Assembly: GCA_019635435.1 (NCBI GenBank)
Contig: JAHBZM010000001.1
Coordinates: 3,720,001-3,784,000, forward strand
Direction: 5' to 3'
DNA from: Ramlibacter sp.
GTDB lineage: Bacteria; Pseudomonadota; Gammaproteobacteria; Burkholderiales; Burkholderiaceae_C
Length of the DNA stretch: 64,000 nt
Part shown: in pieces, positions 51,749-60,639 of the stretch
Layout of the letters: each line of letters begins with the position of its first letter
Numbering within the stretch: the stretch's first letter is position 1
Program-made: the position numbers and the translations under genes
The notes under the pieces: model-generated
Seen by the model: only the letters and a program-made list of their open reading frames with translations
The model's database searches: none
Told to the model about the DNA's origin: nothing

Positions 51749-52387
51749 ATGAAAATCGCACCAGAAAGAATTCTTCTTCTCGGAGCCCATACTGATGATG
51801 GCGAATGGGGCTGCGGCGCGAGTATCCACAAGTGGGCGAGTGAGGGAGCGGCTGTCACCTATGTCGCATTCTCAGCAGCAGAGGAATCATTGAAGCCCGA
51901 GTTCCCTCGCGACATTCTGCGCAAAGAAATCCTTGCTGCATCAAAACTCATTGGCATTCAGGCTTCGGCCGTAAGGGTGCTTGACTTTCCGGTACGCAAA
52001 TTTCCTGCCATGCGCCAGGAAATTCTGGAGGTACTGGTTGCCCTCAACCGGGAGCTGAACCCCGACCTGATTCTGGTTCATGGTTCTGAAGACACCCATC
52101 AGGACCACGAAACGTTGAGCCGCGAAGCATTCCGGGCTTTCAAGAAGAAAAGTATTCTGGGGTACGAAGTCCCACACAACAATAGGGGCTATAGCCCGGC
52201 GTTCTTCTCGGCCGTGTCTGAAGCCAATATGGACGCCAAGATCGCCGCACTCGAGAGCTACCAATCCCAGAGCTGGCGACTTGCCGATACACGCGCACTA
52301 CTGAAGGGGCTGGCCACAGTGCGTGGTGCCCAAGCCGGCGTGCCCCTGGCTGAAGCCTTTGAGGTCCTTAGATGGCAAGACAACTGA
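51749..52387 (+). CDS. PIG-L-family deacetylase
   Basis: A 212-residue zinc-dependent N-deacetylase. The metal and catalytic motif is GAHTDDGEWGCG (a variant of AHPDDE) near residue 12, with the third ligand in HGSEDTHQDHETLSREAFRA. PIG-L enzymes remove acetyl groups from GlcNAc-type sugars. Within this operon it may expose an amino group on a sugar or glycan that the next gene's acyltransferase then modifies (inference from overlap). It overlaps the following gene by 16 bases. Confidence 0.85.
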   Translation: MKIAPERILLLGAHTDDGEWGCGASIHKWASEGAAVTYVAFSAAEESLKPEFPRDILRKEILAASKLIGIQASAVRVLDFPVRKFPAMRQEILEVLVALNRELNPDLILVHGSEDTHQDHETLSREAFRAFKKKSILGYEVPHNNRGYSPAFFSAVSEANMDAKIAALESYQSQSWRLADTRALLKGLATVRGAQAGVPLAEAFEVLRWQDN

Positions 52388-53259
52388 AATCCCCCGCGCC
52401 GCTCAACGCCACCTTGGGGCGCCTGGGGTTGGAGCCATTGGGCTCTCCACTCGACGTCACGCATGTCGGCGCAATTGCGGGGTCACAAGCTGGGCAGCTC
52501 TGCTTTGTGAAGGCGGAGAAGTTTGTAGCCGATGTCTCCCCAGGCGCCATCGTTATCTGCCCTCAGCAACTTGCGGAGTCTGTTCGAGCGCGAGGTGCAC
52601 ACGCAGTGCCCAGCCCCGCCCCTCGGCTCGATTTTGCGAGGGCGCTGGCCGATCTCGAGAGCTGCACAGGCTTCACTTGGTCTGTTGACGCTCCAACCAT
52701 TCACCCCACAGCAACGATAGGCTGCAACGTAGTTCTGGGAAAAGGTGTTCACATCGGCGCTGGCACTCGGGTGCTTCATAACGTCGTGATCGGCGACGAG
52801 GTCGCCATAGGCGAGCGCTGTCTGATCAAGTCGGGGGCAATCATAGGGGAGGAAGGCTTTGGGTTTGAAAGAGATGCCAACGGGGCCGCGGTCAGGCTGC
52901 CGCACATTGGCGGCGTACTGATCGAGGACGACGTGGAAGTGGGATCGCTCACGACAGTCTGCAGGGGCACGTTGGGACACACCGTGATTCGGCGTGGCGC
53001 CAAGATCGACGATCATGTTCACATTGCACACAACGTCGATGTTGGCCCGGATGCTTTTGTCATTGCCTGCGCCGAAATCAGTGGCGGAGTCATCATCGGG
53101 CAAGGCGCATGGATAGCACCCTGCGTCACGGTCAAGAACCAGGTGCGCATTGGGGACCGCGCTGTCATTGGCCTGGGCGCTGTTGTTCTCAAGGACGTCG
53201 ACCCCGACTCGACAATTGTCGGGAATCCGGGCAAGCCATTGGCACTACGCAAAAACTAG
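52372..53259 (+). CDS. LpxD-like sugar N-acyltransferase
   Basis: A 295-residue protein with an LpxD-type N-terminal domain (about 20-105, VGAIAGSQAGQLCFVKAEKF) and a left-handed beta-helix (110-285) of hexapeptides such as IGCNVVLGKGVHIGAGTRVL. The catalytic His position is in DDHVHIAHNVDVG, and the lipid-A-type GFGFERD segment is retained. It is shorter than LpxD (about 340-360) and lies in the polysaccharide operon, not beside lpxA/fabZ, so it is likely to acylate the amino sugar made by FdtAB rather than lipid A. GAGG eight bases upstream of ATG 52372 supports the start. Confidence 0.82.
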   Translation: MARQLKSPAPLNATLGRLGLEPLGSPLDVTHVGAIAGSQAGQLCFVKAEKFVADVSPGAIVICPQQLAESVRARGAHAVPSPAPRLDFARALADLESCTGFTWSVDAPTIHPTATIGCNVVLGKGVHIGAGTRVLHNVVIGDEVAIGERCLIKSGAIIGEEGFGFERDANGAAVRLPHIGGVLIEDDVEVGSLTTVCRGTLGHTVIRRGAKIDDHVHIAHNVDVGPDAFVIACAEISGGVIIGQGAWIAPCVTVKNQVRIGDRAVIGLGAVVLKDVDPDSTIVGNPGKPLALRKN

Positions 53260-53300
53260 AACCTGGCGCTTCAAGTCAATCTTACTGTGTCATAAATGAC

Positions 53301-53525
53301 ATGCTGCGATCTTCTCGACTTCGGGTTGGAGGATCATCGAGTGCGACCAAACGCTTTGATCACTACCTTGGGCGCCTGAGCGAGGGGCTCGGTCATGCAG
53401 ATCTGGCTGATCGCTTGGACCCCTTTGATCAAGTCAACGCATCACGGGGCACTGGATGTGCTTGTACGGAGCGTCCCTGGTTCGGCTATTCTCTAGATAG
53501 TGAAACGTATCCGTCAATAGATTGA
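53301..53525 (+). pseudogene. Possible remnant of an IS701-type transposase start
   Basis: In the gap between the acyltransferase and fdtA, a frame reads MLRSSRLRVGGSSSATKRFD followed by HYLGRLSEGLGHADLADRLD. The FDxYLxxLxxGLGHAD part resembles the beginning of IS701-group transposases (recalled, not searched). After about 30 residues the resemblance stops and the rest of the transposase is absent. No terminal inverted repeats are seen. Confidence 0.35.
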
Positions 53526-53531
53526 TATTTT

Positions 53532-53903
53532 ATGAGTAACTTCACCCTCATCTCTCTGAGAAGCGTTTTCGATGAAAGAGGTCAATTGGCCATACTGCAG
53601 GACGAGCTCCCCTTTCCCATTCGACGCGTTTTTTGGATTAGCAAAGCGGATGGGCAGGTGCGTGGTGGCCATCGCCACCGCACGACGCGCCAGGCGCTTG
53701 TGGCTGTAGCTGGCAGCGTGACGATTCATATGGACAATGGCAATTATAGGAGTGACATCATTCTTGATAGCTCCAACCAATGCCTGCTCGTTGAGCCCGA
53801 GGACTGGCACACAATGCTGTTTGGCCCGTCCAGCATTCTTCTGGTCATGGCTTCAACCCCGTACGATCGTTCTGAATACATAGATGAGCCCTACGCGAGA
53901 TGA
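53532..53903 (+). CDS. fdtA: FdtA/QdtA-type dTDP-4-keto-6-deoxyglucose 3,4-ketoisomerase
   Basis: A 123-residue cupin. Core: GGHRHRTTRQALVAVAGSVT with the His pair of the active site, then SSNQCLLVEPEDWHTMLFG and VMASTPYDRSEYIDE near the end. FdtA and QdtA make 3-keto-6-deoxy sugars with galacto or gluco C4 configuration; which one cannot be told here. It overlaps the aminotransferase gene by 4 bases. dTDP-4-keto-6-deoxyglucose must come from RmlA/RmlB encoded outside the window. Confidence 0.88.
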   Translation: MSNFTLISLRSVFDERGQLAILQDELPFPIRRVFWISKADGQVRGGHRHRTTRQALVAVAGSVTIHMDNGNYRSDIILDSSNQCLLVEPEDWHTMLFGPSSILLVMASTPYDRSEYIDEPYAR

Positions 53904-54997
53904 TTGAGTACGAAAACCTGAAGGCCACCAATCAGGGCCTGTCTGGTGAGTTATTTGCCGCAGTCAAGCGGGTGATTGATTCAGGCTGGTACGTGTTGGG
54001 CGAGGAAGTTCGGGCTTTTGAGCAGGAATTTGCGCATTCCCTGCAGAGTGCTCATTGTGTCGGCGTGGCGAACGGCCTTGACGCGCTGACCCTATCGTTC
54101 AAGGCACTCGAACTGGCGCCAAACTCTGAAGTCCTGGTGGCATCCAATACCTACATTGCCACCATCCTGGCCATCGTTCACGCGGGCCTGACGCCCGTGT
54201 TGGTCGAGCCGGACCTGGCCACCTACAACATGGACCCCCGGCAACTGCTGCCAGCATTGACCCGCCATACGGCCGCCATCTGTGTGACCCACCTGTACGG
54301 CAAGCCTTGCCGCATGGACCTCATTTGTGCGTTCGCCACCGAACATGGCTTGCATGTTGTGGAAGACTGCGCCCAGTCGCATGGCGCCCGTCTGAAGGAC
54401 AAGGCCACCGGGACCTTTGGCATTTCGGGGTGCTTCAGTTTCTACCCCACCAAGAATCTTGGTGCGCTGGGTGACGCCGGCGCCATTGTGACCAACGACG
54501 AATCTTTTGCCGACCGCCTGCGCCACTGGCGCAATTACGGCTCAAAGGTCAAATACGTCAATACCTATGCTGGCTACAACTCCCGCCTGGATGAAATGCA
54601 GGCCGCCATCCTGCGCGTCAAGCTTGCGCATCTGGACGCCATCACCACGCACAAGCGTCGGCTCGCAGCCATGTATTTCAACCTTTTGCCGAGGGAGCTG
54701 GTACTTCCCGCATGCCGGGACGATGAGGTCGACGTCTTTCATATATTTGCCGTGCGCCACGCCAGACGCGACGCATTGCGTGGCTGGTTGCTTGACCAGG
54801 GCATCAAGACAGAGGTGCACTACCCGATCCCACCGCATCGACAAGAGGCCATGAAGGGCGTTCTGTCGGGTGACTACCCCATCGCCGAGCAGATTCATTC
54901 CAGCATTCTGAGTCTGCCCATTTCCTTTGCCACCAGCGAACAGGACGTGCAATCGGTCTGCGAGACTATCCCGCACTTTCCGGGCCTCAGGGACTAA
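53900..54997 (+). CDS. fdtB: FdtB/QdtB-type 3-aminotransferase
   Basis: A 365-residue DegT/DnrJ/EryC1/StrS aminotransferase, starting MIEYENLKATNQGLSGELFA. The PLP Lys185 is in FSFYPTKNLGALGDAGA; VEDCAQSHGARLKDKATG precedes it and RLDEMQAAILRVKL follows. It aminates the product of FdtA to dTDP-3-amino-3,6-dideoxyhexose (Fuc3N or Qui3N). Coupled to fdtA by ATGA. The acetyltransferase normally called fdtC or qdtC is missing in its usual form; the LpxD-like gene two genes upstream may replace it. Confidence 0.9.
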   Translation: MIEYENLKATNQGLSGELFAAVKRVIDSGWYVLGEEVRAFEQEFAHSLQSAHCVGVANGLDALTLSFKALELAPNSEVLVASNTYIATILAIVHAGLTPVLVEPDLATYNMDPRQLLPALTRHTAAICVTHLYGKPCRMDLICAFATEHGLHVVEDCAQSHGARLKDKATGTFGISGCFSFYPTKNLGALGDAGAIVTNDESFADRLRHWRNYGSKVKYVNTYAGYNSRLDEMQAAILRVKLAHLDAITTHKRRLAAMYFNLLPRELVLPACRDDEVDVFHIFAVRHARRDALRGWLLDQGIKTEVHYPIPPHRQEAMKGVLSGDYPIAEQIHSSILSLPISFATSEQDVQSVCETIPHFPGLRD

Positions 54998-55001
54998 AGT
55001 G

Positions 55002-55805
55002 ATGCCCATCACATCCCTCATCCGGAGCTTTGCCAACCGGCACCCGCAGCTCAAGTCCGTTCTCCGGACACTGGCGTCCCCATTTCGCCTTAGCGTGTCC
55101 GGGCAATACAGGCCTTTGGCCCCCGGCGAAGCCGAAGCTGTGTCCACCGAGTTGGCAAACGCGTGGCAAGCCCCCTCCATTCCCCAAGCGCAGCGCAAAG
55201 GCGTCGACGCGGCCCTGGCGGTTTACCGAAGCGGGCAAGGGGTTCGCAATTTTGATGTGCTGGTGGACCTCTTGCGTCCCCTCATCCCGCAGGCCGGGTT
55301 GGCCACCTTGCTTGAGGTTGGGTGCTCAAGCGGTTACCACGGCGAGGCCTTTGCCATCAAGTCACTGCCCGTGGAATATCGGGGGTGTGATTTTTCCCCC
55401 GCCTTTATTGACCTGGCGCGGCGGCTTCACCCCGATTTCGCCTTTCTGGTGGCCGATGCCTGCGCCCTGCCCGAACCGGATGCCAGCATCGACATCGTGC
55501 TTTCCGGTTGCTGCATTCTTCACGTTGCAGATTACGAAAAAGCCATTTCGGAAGCCGCGCGCGTTGCACGTCACCACGTGGTCTTTCATCGCACCCCCGT
55601 CTTGCACCAGAGCAAGACACGGCGCTTTACCAAGATGGCATATGGCGTCAAGACCCTGGAAATTCATTTCAATGAAGAAGAACTGGTCCATCTCATGCGC
55701 CGCCATGGGTTGGCTGTCAGCGCCGTCGTGACGCTGGATGCAAGCTGGCAAGACGGCGACGCCGTTGCCACCAAGACCTACCTTTGCGAAAAGGTGGCGC
55801 AATGA
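55002..55805 (+). CDS. Class I SAM-dependent methyltransferase
   Basis: A 267-residue enzyme. The SAM loop is LLEVGCSSGYHGEAFA (near residue 105), with YRGCDFSPAFIDLARRLHPD and DIVLSGCCILHVADYEKAIS as motifs II and III. It could methylate a sugar of the repeat unit or a chain end, or another small molecule. ATG at 55002 with a GTG codon directly in front; AGGGA lies about 10 bases upstream. The next gene overlaps by 4 bases. Confidence 0.82.
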   Translation: MPITSLIRSFANRHPQLKSVLRTLASPFRLSVSGQYRPLAPGEAEAVSTELANAWQAPSIPQAQRKGVDAALAVYRSGQGVRNFDVLVDLLRPLIPQAGLATLLEVGCSSGYHGEAFAIKSLPVEYRGCDFSPAFIDLARRLHPDFAFLVADACALPEPDASIDIVLSGCCILHVADYEKAISEAARVARHHVVFHRTPVLHQSKTRRFTKMAYGVKTLEIHFNEEELVHLMRRHGLAVSAVVTLDASWQDGDAVATKTYLCEKVAQ

Positions 55806-56782
55806 AACCGGTTCGCCATTTCTGCACCCTGTTTGACAGCAACTACCTGCTCAAAGGCGTTGTCATGCTGCAGACCTTGCGCCAGTGGTGCCCGACGGCG
55901 GAGGTTGAAGTCCTGTGCATGGACAGCCAGACCCAGCGCCTGCTGCAGACCCTCGCATTGCCGGGCGTCACGACGCTCAGTCTTCAAACCGTGGAAGACG
56001 AGGATCTTCTGCGCGTGAAACCCGGGCGCTCCATTGCCGAGTATTGCTGGACGCTATCAGCCTCGCTGTGCTGGTACCTGATGCGCAATCGCCCGGGCGT
56101 CGAGATGCTGACCTATCTGGATGCCGACCTCATGTTCTTTTCGCCGGTGGAGCCGTTGTTCGACGAAATTGGCGGAAAGTCGATTGCCATCATCGAACAC
56201 CGGTTTACACCACGGCTGCGGCATCTGGAAGCCTATGGCCGCTACAACGTCGAATGGGTCAGCTTCCGCCGCGACGCCGACGGCCTGCAATGCCTGCAGC
56301 GCTGGCGGGATCAGTGCATCGAATGGTGCTTTGCCAGGCTGGAAGATGGCAAGCTCGGTGATCAGAAGTACCTCGACGCCTGGCCGCAAGACTATCCATC
56401 GGTTCATGTGTTGCAGCACAAGGGAGCTGGTGTCGCGCCATGGAACTACCCCAACCACCAGTTTCGGGAAGCCGGCGGAGCCATCTTTGTTGACGAAGCC
56501 CCCCTGCTCTTTTATCACTTCCACCAGTTCCAGCTGCTCACGGGCATGCGCTACGACCACGTCTCCGCGGTTTATTCGGCAGACGTTCCCCCACCTGCCA
56601 GTGTCTACCACCGCTATGAGGCGGCGCTGGAATCGGTGCTGAACACCATAAGGGCCATTGAGCCTGGCTTCAATGGCGGGATCCGGCCGGCAGCGGCCGT
56701 GCTGGCGCGCCGCGTGATTCAACGCGTGATCCCCGTGGGGATCAAGAACCTGATCCGCCGTGCGGGTGTCCAGCCCTGGTGA
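55802..56782 (+). CDS. Putative GT-A glycosyltransferase
   Basis: A 326-residue protein starting MKPVRHFCTLFDSNYLLKGV with VMLQTLRQWCP, typical of GT-A enzymes of the GT8/GT24-like or nucleotide-diphospho-sugar type. A DxD motif is in LTYLDADLMFFSPVEPLF. The later part has APWNYPNHQF and LLFYHFHQFQLLTG. The C-terminal 40 residues are basic and hydrophobic (VLARRVIQRVIPVGIKNLIR), suggesting membrane association. No close named relative is recognised; transfer of one sugar of the repeat unit is the likely role. Confidence 0.7.
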   Translation: MKPVRHFCTLFDSNYLLKGVVMLQTLRQWCPTAEVEVLCMDSQTQRLLQTLALPGVTTLSLQTVEDEDLLRVKPGRSIAEYCWTLSASLCWYLMRNRPGVEMLTYLDADLMFFSPVEPLFDEIGGKSIAIIEHRFTPRLRHLEAYGRYNVEWVSFRRDADGLQCLQRWRDQCIEWCFARLEDGKLGDQKYLDAWPQDYPSVHVLQHKGAGVAPWNYPNHQFREAGGAIFVDEAPLLFYHFHQFQLLTGMRYDHVSAVYSADVPPPASVYHRYEAALESVLNTIRAIEPGFNGGIRPAAAVLARRVIQRVIPVGIKNLIRRAGVQPW

Positions 56783-56786
56783 CGGC

Positions 56787-58070
56787 ATGTCAGTTCTGAC
56801 CCGGCTGATGCACCGGCCCGCACTGCGGGCGGTCGGTGTGCTGGCAGGCGCCACCGGGCTGGGGCAGCTGGCCATTCTGGCCTCACTGCCATTGCTGACC
56901 CGTCTCTACGACCCAGCGGCTTTCGGTCTTTTCGGCCTGCTGACCGGATTTGTGGGCGTGGCCACCGTGGGCGCGTGCCTTTGCCTCGACATTGCCATCG
57001 TCGGGAGCTCCACTGACCAGGCGGCCGACGAATTGTTTGTTGCCGCCGTGATCAGCGCCGCGTTGGTGTCTGCCATGAGCGGATTGGCCATGGGGGTCAT
57101 GATCCTCAACCATTGGATAGGCTTCGGTCAGCTTTCTTTCTGGAGCGTCCCCCTGATCAGCATCATGGTGCTGTCAAACGGGCTTTATCTGGCCAGCCGT
57201 TACCGAACGCTTCGCGACAACCATTTTGAGCACATCGCACGCGCCTCACTGAAGCAAAGCCTGGGCAGGGCGATTGCGCCCGTCCTGTGGTCGGCCCTCG
57301 CGCCCGGATGGGGCGGCCTGGCGCTGGGCGAACTCACGGGGCGCGGCATTGGGGTCGGAGGCCTGATGCGGCCCTTGCTGCCAAAGCTTGCCGTCCTGCG
57401 CATGAAAGTGGGCTGGGTCAGCGCCTGGTGGGCAATCGTCCGGCGGGAGCGCAGGTACACGGCGGCCATGCTGCCCCTCGCCCTGATTGATGCCGCCGCC
57501 TCATTGATGATCGCTCCACTGTTCGCCGCGCGGTATGGAGCCAAGGAGGCTGGTGAATACTTTCTCGTTGCCATGATCCTGGTGGCGCCATCAGCCCTGA
57601 TTGGCACCGCCGTTGCCGACGTCATTCACACCCGGGGTGCAGCGCTTCGACTCAATGCCCCATCAGAGCTACCGCGTTTCACAAGAAAAGTGGCCCTGGC
57701 ACTGCTCGCGGCGGGTTGTGCCATCTATCTGCCGGTGCTCATGCTCGCACCCCTGGTATTTCCGTTCGTCCTGGGAAACTCGTGGGACCTTGCAGCCCAC
57801 ATTGCGCAGGCCATGACGCCTTTCATGATCGTGGCCTTTGTTGCCAGCCCCATTTCAAGGCTGCTGGCCGCGGTGAACAAGCCGCACCTCAAGGTATGGT
57901 CTGACGTTCTGCGCGTGCTCGGCGTACCATTGCTGATTGACACATGCGCGCGCCATGCGGTTCCTTTTATGGACGCCATGATGTACCTGTCATGGTTTCT
58001 TGCTGTCGCCTACTTCATTTATTTCCTGGTGGTCTATTACGCCATTCATCTCGACCTGAAGTCTCCGTGA
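56787..58070 (+). CDS. wzx: Wzx-type polysaccharide flippase
   Basis: A 427-residue protein with about 12 hydrophobic helices, starting MSVLTRLMHRPALRAVGVLA. GATGLGQLAILASLPLLTRL with YDPAAFGLFGL is the standard beginning of MATE/MOP-type oligosaccharide flippases; C-terminal GNSWDLAAHIAQAMTPFMIV and NKPHLKVWSDVLRV fit the second half. It moves the undecaprenyl-linked unit across the inner membrane. The first part resembles residues 1-144 of the chimera at 49515. It begins 4 bases after the preceding stop. Confidence 0.87.
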   Translation: MSVLTRLMHRPALRAVGVLAGATGLGQLAILASLPLLTRLYDPAAFGLFGLLTGFVGVATVGACLCLDIAIVGSSTDQAADELFVAAVISAALVSAMSGLAMGVMILNHWIGFGQLSFWSVPLISIMVLSNGLYLASRYRTLRDNHFEHIARASLKQSLGRAIAPVLWSALAPGWGGLALGELTGRGIGVGGLMRPLLPKLAVLRMKVGWVSAWWAIVRRERRYTAAMLPLALIDAAASLMIAPLFAARYGAKEAGEYFLVAMILVAPSALIGTAVADVIHTRGAALRLNAPSELPRFTRKVALALLAAGCAIYLPVLMLAPLVFPFVLGNSWDLAAHIAQAMTPFMIVAFVASPISRLLAAVNKPHLKVWSDVLRVLGVPLLIDTCARHAVPFMDAMMYLSWFLAVAYFIYFLVVYYAIHLDLKSP

Positions 58071-58195
58071 AATTTCCCGAAACAGTCTCCTCACCCCAAA
58101 TGACCATAACCACCTCCGTTGATTTGTCCATAGAAATGGGCGCTTAACCCGCACGAATATCCGATGCAGTTAAAACTGACGCAATAGAATTCACC

Positions 58196-59551
58196 ATGGT
58201 TCGTCGACTTGTTCTGGCCGGCCTCTATCTAGCGCTGTACCACTGGATGTATTTCACATACATTCATCCTGTCTTTGGGTATGCGCACTATGACTACATT
58301 CCGCGTCATACCGGCTTGTACGTACTTGGCTACGTCTTGGCCCTGGCTCCCGTACTTGCCTATTCAAATGTGATGACTCCGTCGAACTACGGCGCGACCT
58401 TGTTATACACAATGTGCTACGCGCCAGGCCTTCTGACGGTACTCTTCATGCTGAACAGGTCGGTCGCGGAAGTATTTTTCGTCATGCTTTTTCTTTCCGC
58501 CAGCATGTCGGCTATTTTTTACTGTTCGAGTCGATTTCCAGTCAAAGAATTGTTGAATGGATCACCACGAATTCAGGCCTCCGGGCTTCGGCCAATAGCG
58601 AAGCTGACGATATTTGGACTCACTGTGCTGGGCACATTGGTTGCCTTCTACTTTAACTGGGGACATATGCGCCTCGTGGGTTTTGAAGACGTTTATGAAC
58701 TACGGTTTGACGCACAAGATTCGGCAAGGGGAGGGATTTTTGGCTACTTGATTCTTTGGCTGTCTGTCTGCTTCATTCCGTACTACGCAACAATCGGTTC
58801 CATTGGAAAAAGCAGAAGCCCACTGTACTTTTCAATTGGCCTCGCCATCGTTGTCTATATGACGAATGGCGCAAAGAGTACGCTCTTATTGCCGTTGGCA
58901 GTTTTTGTTCTCAGCAAGCTCTACGTAGATGGAAAAGACTTTTTTCTTGGCCTCCTTTTGGTGATGAGCATGGCCATGGGATTTTTTGCCCTCGTCGAAG
59001 TGGATGGCTTGGAGATATTTAAATCGCTTCTTTTAGTGAGAACACTTGCCACGGGTGGATGGAATCTCACGACCTACTACGACTTCTTCACCTCGCATGA
59101 ATTGACTTACTACACGCACATAGGGGTAGTTAAATTTCTGACCGAGGCCTACCCATACGGAAATTATTCGCTTGGGCAGATGATCGGCATCGAATACTCA
59201 GGGAGTGAGGATGCCAACTTCAATGCCAATTTCTGGGCGAGCGATGGTTTTGCTGCGATGGGCTTGCTGGGAATTATTCCGGCCACCCTTGCAGTTCTGG
59301 CAGTGATGAGAATCATCAATGGCCTTTCGAAGCCAGTTTCGACTCGATTTGTTGCTCTCTGGCTTACGGGATTCTGGATGTCGCTTCTGAATGCACCGTT
59401 GTCAACGTCCCTCCTAAGCGGTGGAGGGCTCATTGTTTTGGCTCTACTGGTAACTTCCCGGGCTCACAGGCCGCAAGCGGCAAGCGAAAAGCTTCGTGAG
59501 CCCCGCGACACTCATCGCGTAGCCACATCTTCGCCAGCAGACATTGGATAG
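58196..59551 (+). CDS. wzy: Wzy-type polysaccharide polymerase
   Basis: A 451-residue protein with about 11 hydrophobic segments, starting MVRRLVLAGLYLALYHWMYF. It has no strong family motif, as usual for Wzy, but the topology with a large periplasmic loop (GWNLTTYYDFFTSHELTYYT to FNANFWASDG) and the position next to wzx support polymerase. Residues 281-415 match the C-terminal part of the chimera at 49515. The DNA is clearly AT-richer than the neighbouring fnlA gene, a common sign of an acquired wzy. A 125-base AT-rich gap precedes it. Confidence 0.8.
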   Translation: MVRRLVLAGLYLALYHWMYFTYIHPVFGYAHYDYIPRHTGLYVLGYVLALAPVLAYSNVMTPSNYGATLLYTMCYAPGLLTVLFMLNRSVAEVFFVMLFLSASMSAIFYCSSRFPVKELLNGSPRIQASGLRPIAKLTIFGLTVLGTLVAFYFNWGHMRLVGFEDVYELRFDAQDSARGGIFGYLILWLSVCFIPYYATIGSIGKSRSPLYFSIGLAIVVYMTNGAKSTLLLPLAVFVLSKLYVDGKDFFLGLLLVMSMAMGFFALVEVDGLEIFKSLLLVRTLATGGWNLTTYYDFFTSHELTYYTHIGVVKFLTEAYPYGNYSLGQMIGIEYSGSEDANFNANFWASDGFAAMGLLGIIPATLAVLAVMRIINGLSKPVSTRFVALWLTGFWMSLLNAPLSTSLLSGGGLIVLALLVTSRAHRPQAASEKLREPRDTHRVATSSPADIG

Positions 59552-59603
59552 GACCAACAGTCGTTGCCCCAAGATACTGACCGCAGCTCGAGCACAAGCA
59601 ACC

Positions 59604-60638
59604 ATGTTCACCAACAAGACACTTCTGATAACGGGCGGGACCGGCTCCTTTGGCAACGCCGTGCTGCGCCGCTTTCTGCAATCTGATCTGCGCGAAATCC
59701 GTATCTTCAGCCGGGACGAGAAGAAGCAGGATGACCTCCGCAAGCGGCACAACCACCCCAAACTGAGGTTCTATATCGGCGATGTGCGGGATATGCGAAG
59801 CGTATCGGCCGTCATGCGCGGCGTTGACTTCTGCTTTCACGCCGCGGCGCTCAAGCAGGTTCCCTCGTGCGAGTTTCACCCCATGGAAGCCGTGCGGACG
59901 AATGTGCTGGGCACCGAAAACGTGCTGGAGGCAGCGATCCGCTCGGGTGTGAAACGCGTGGTGTGCCTGAGCACCGACAAGGCGGTCTATCCCATCAACG
60001 CCATGGGAATTTCCAAGGCATTGATGGAAAAGGTGATGGTCGCAGCGTCGCGCAATCTCGAAGGAACCGGCACGGTCATCTCGGGCACCCGATACGGCAA
60101 TGTCATGGCGTCTCGTGGTTCGGTGATCCCTCTTTTTGTGGAGCAGGTACTGGCTGGCAAGCCCATCACGATCACGGACCCTTCGATGACGCGGTTCATG
60201 ATGACGCTGGATGACGCAGTTGACCTGGTGCTCTACGCGTTCCAGCATGGCAACAACGGTGACATCTTTGTCCAGAAGGCACCGGCAGCGACCGTTGAGG
60301 TGCTGGCTCACGCCATTTTGGGCCTGATGAAAAAGCCAGGACACCCCGTCGGCATTATTGGAACGCGCCATGGTGAAAAGCTGTTTGAAACGCTGCTCAG
60401 CCGCGAAGAACGCGCCGTGGCGGACGATCTTGGCCGCTACTACCGCATTCCACCGGACGGGCGTGACTTGAACTATGAGAAGTTTGTCGAACTTGGGGAA
60501 GATCGCACCCGTGCCGACGATGACTACAACTCCCACAATACCGAGCGCCTGACCCTTGACGGGATGACCCAGCTCTTGCTTCAACTGGATTTCATGCGAC
60601 TGGTTGCCAGCGGGCAGCACGCCCGCGCAGAAGACTGA
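59604..60638 (+). CDS. fnlA: FnlA/CapE/WbjB-type UDP-GlcNAc 4,6-dehydratase/5-epimerase
   Basis: A 344-residue extended SDR. GGTGSFG at residues 11-17 binds NADP, and the active-site region is STDKAVYPINAMGISK (Lys138; Met134 stands in the usual Tyr position, as is normal for the CapE/FlaA1-type group). It carries out the first step to UDP-L-FucNAc. The start at 59604 is the conserved MFTNKTLLITGG; an upstream in-frame start overlaps wzy and is rejected. First of fnlA-fnlB-fnlC. Confidence 0.92.
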   Translation: MFTNKTLLITGGTGSFGNAVLRRFLQSDLREIRIFSRDEKKQDDLRKRHNHPKLRFYIGDVRDMRSVSAVMRGVDFCFHAAALKQVPSCEFHPMEAVRTNVLGTENVLEAAIRSGVKRVVCLSTDKAVYPINAMGISKALMEKVMVAASRNLEGTGTVISGTRYGNVMASRGSVIPLFVEQVLAGKPITITDPSMTRFMMTLDDAVDLVLYAFQHGNNGDIFVQKAPAATVEVLAHAILGLMKKPGHPVGIIGTRHGEKLFETLLSREERAVADDLGRYYRIPPDGRDLNYEKFVELGEDRTRADDDYNSHNTERLTLDGMTQLLLQLDFMRLVASGQHARAED

Positions 60639-60639
60639 C

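Noticed and set aside
52372..53259. Assignment as lipid A gene lpxD
   Set aside because: Shorter than LpxD and located in a polysaccharide operon away from lpxA/fabZ/bamA, so only LpxD-like is claimed.
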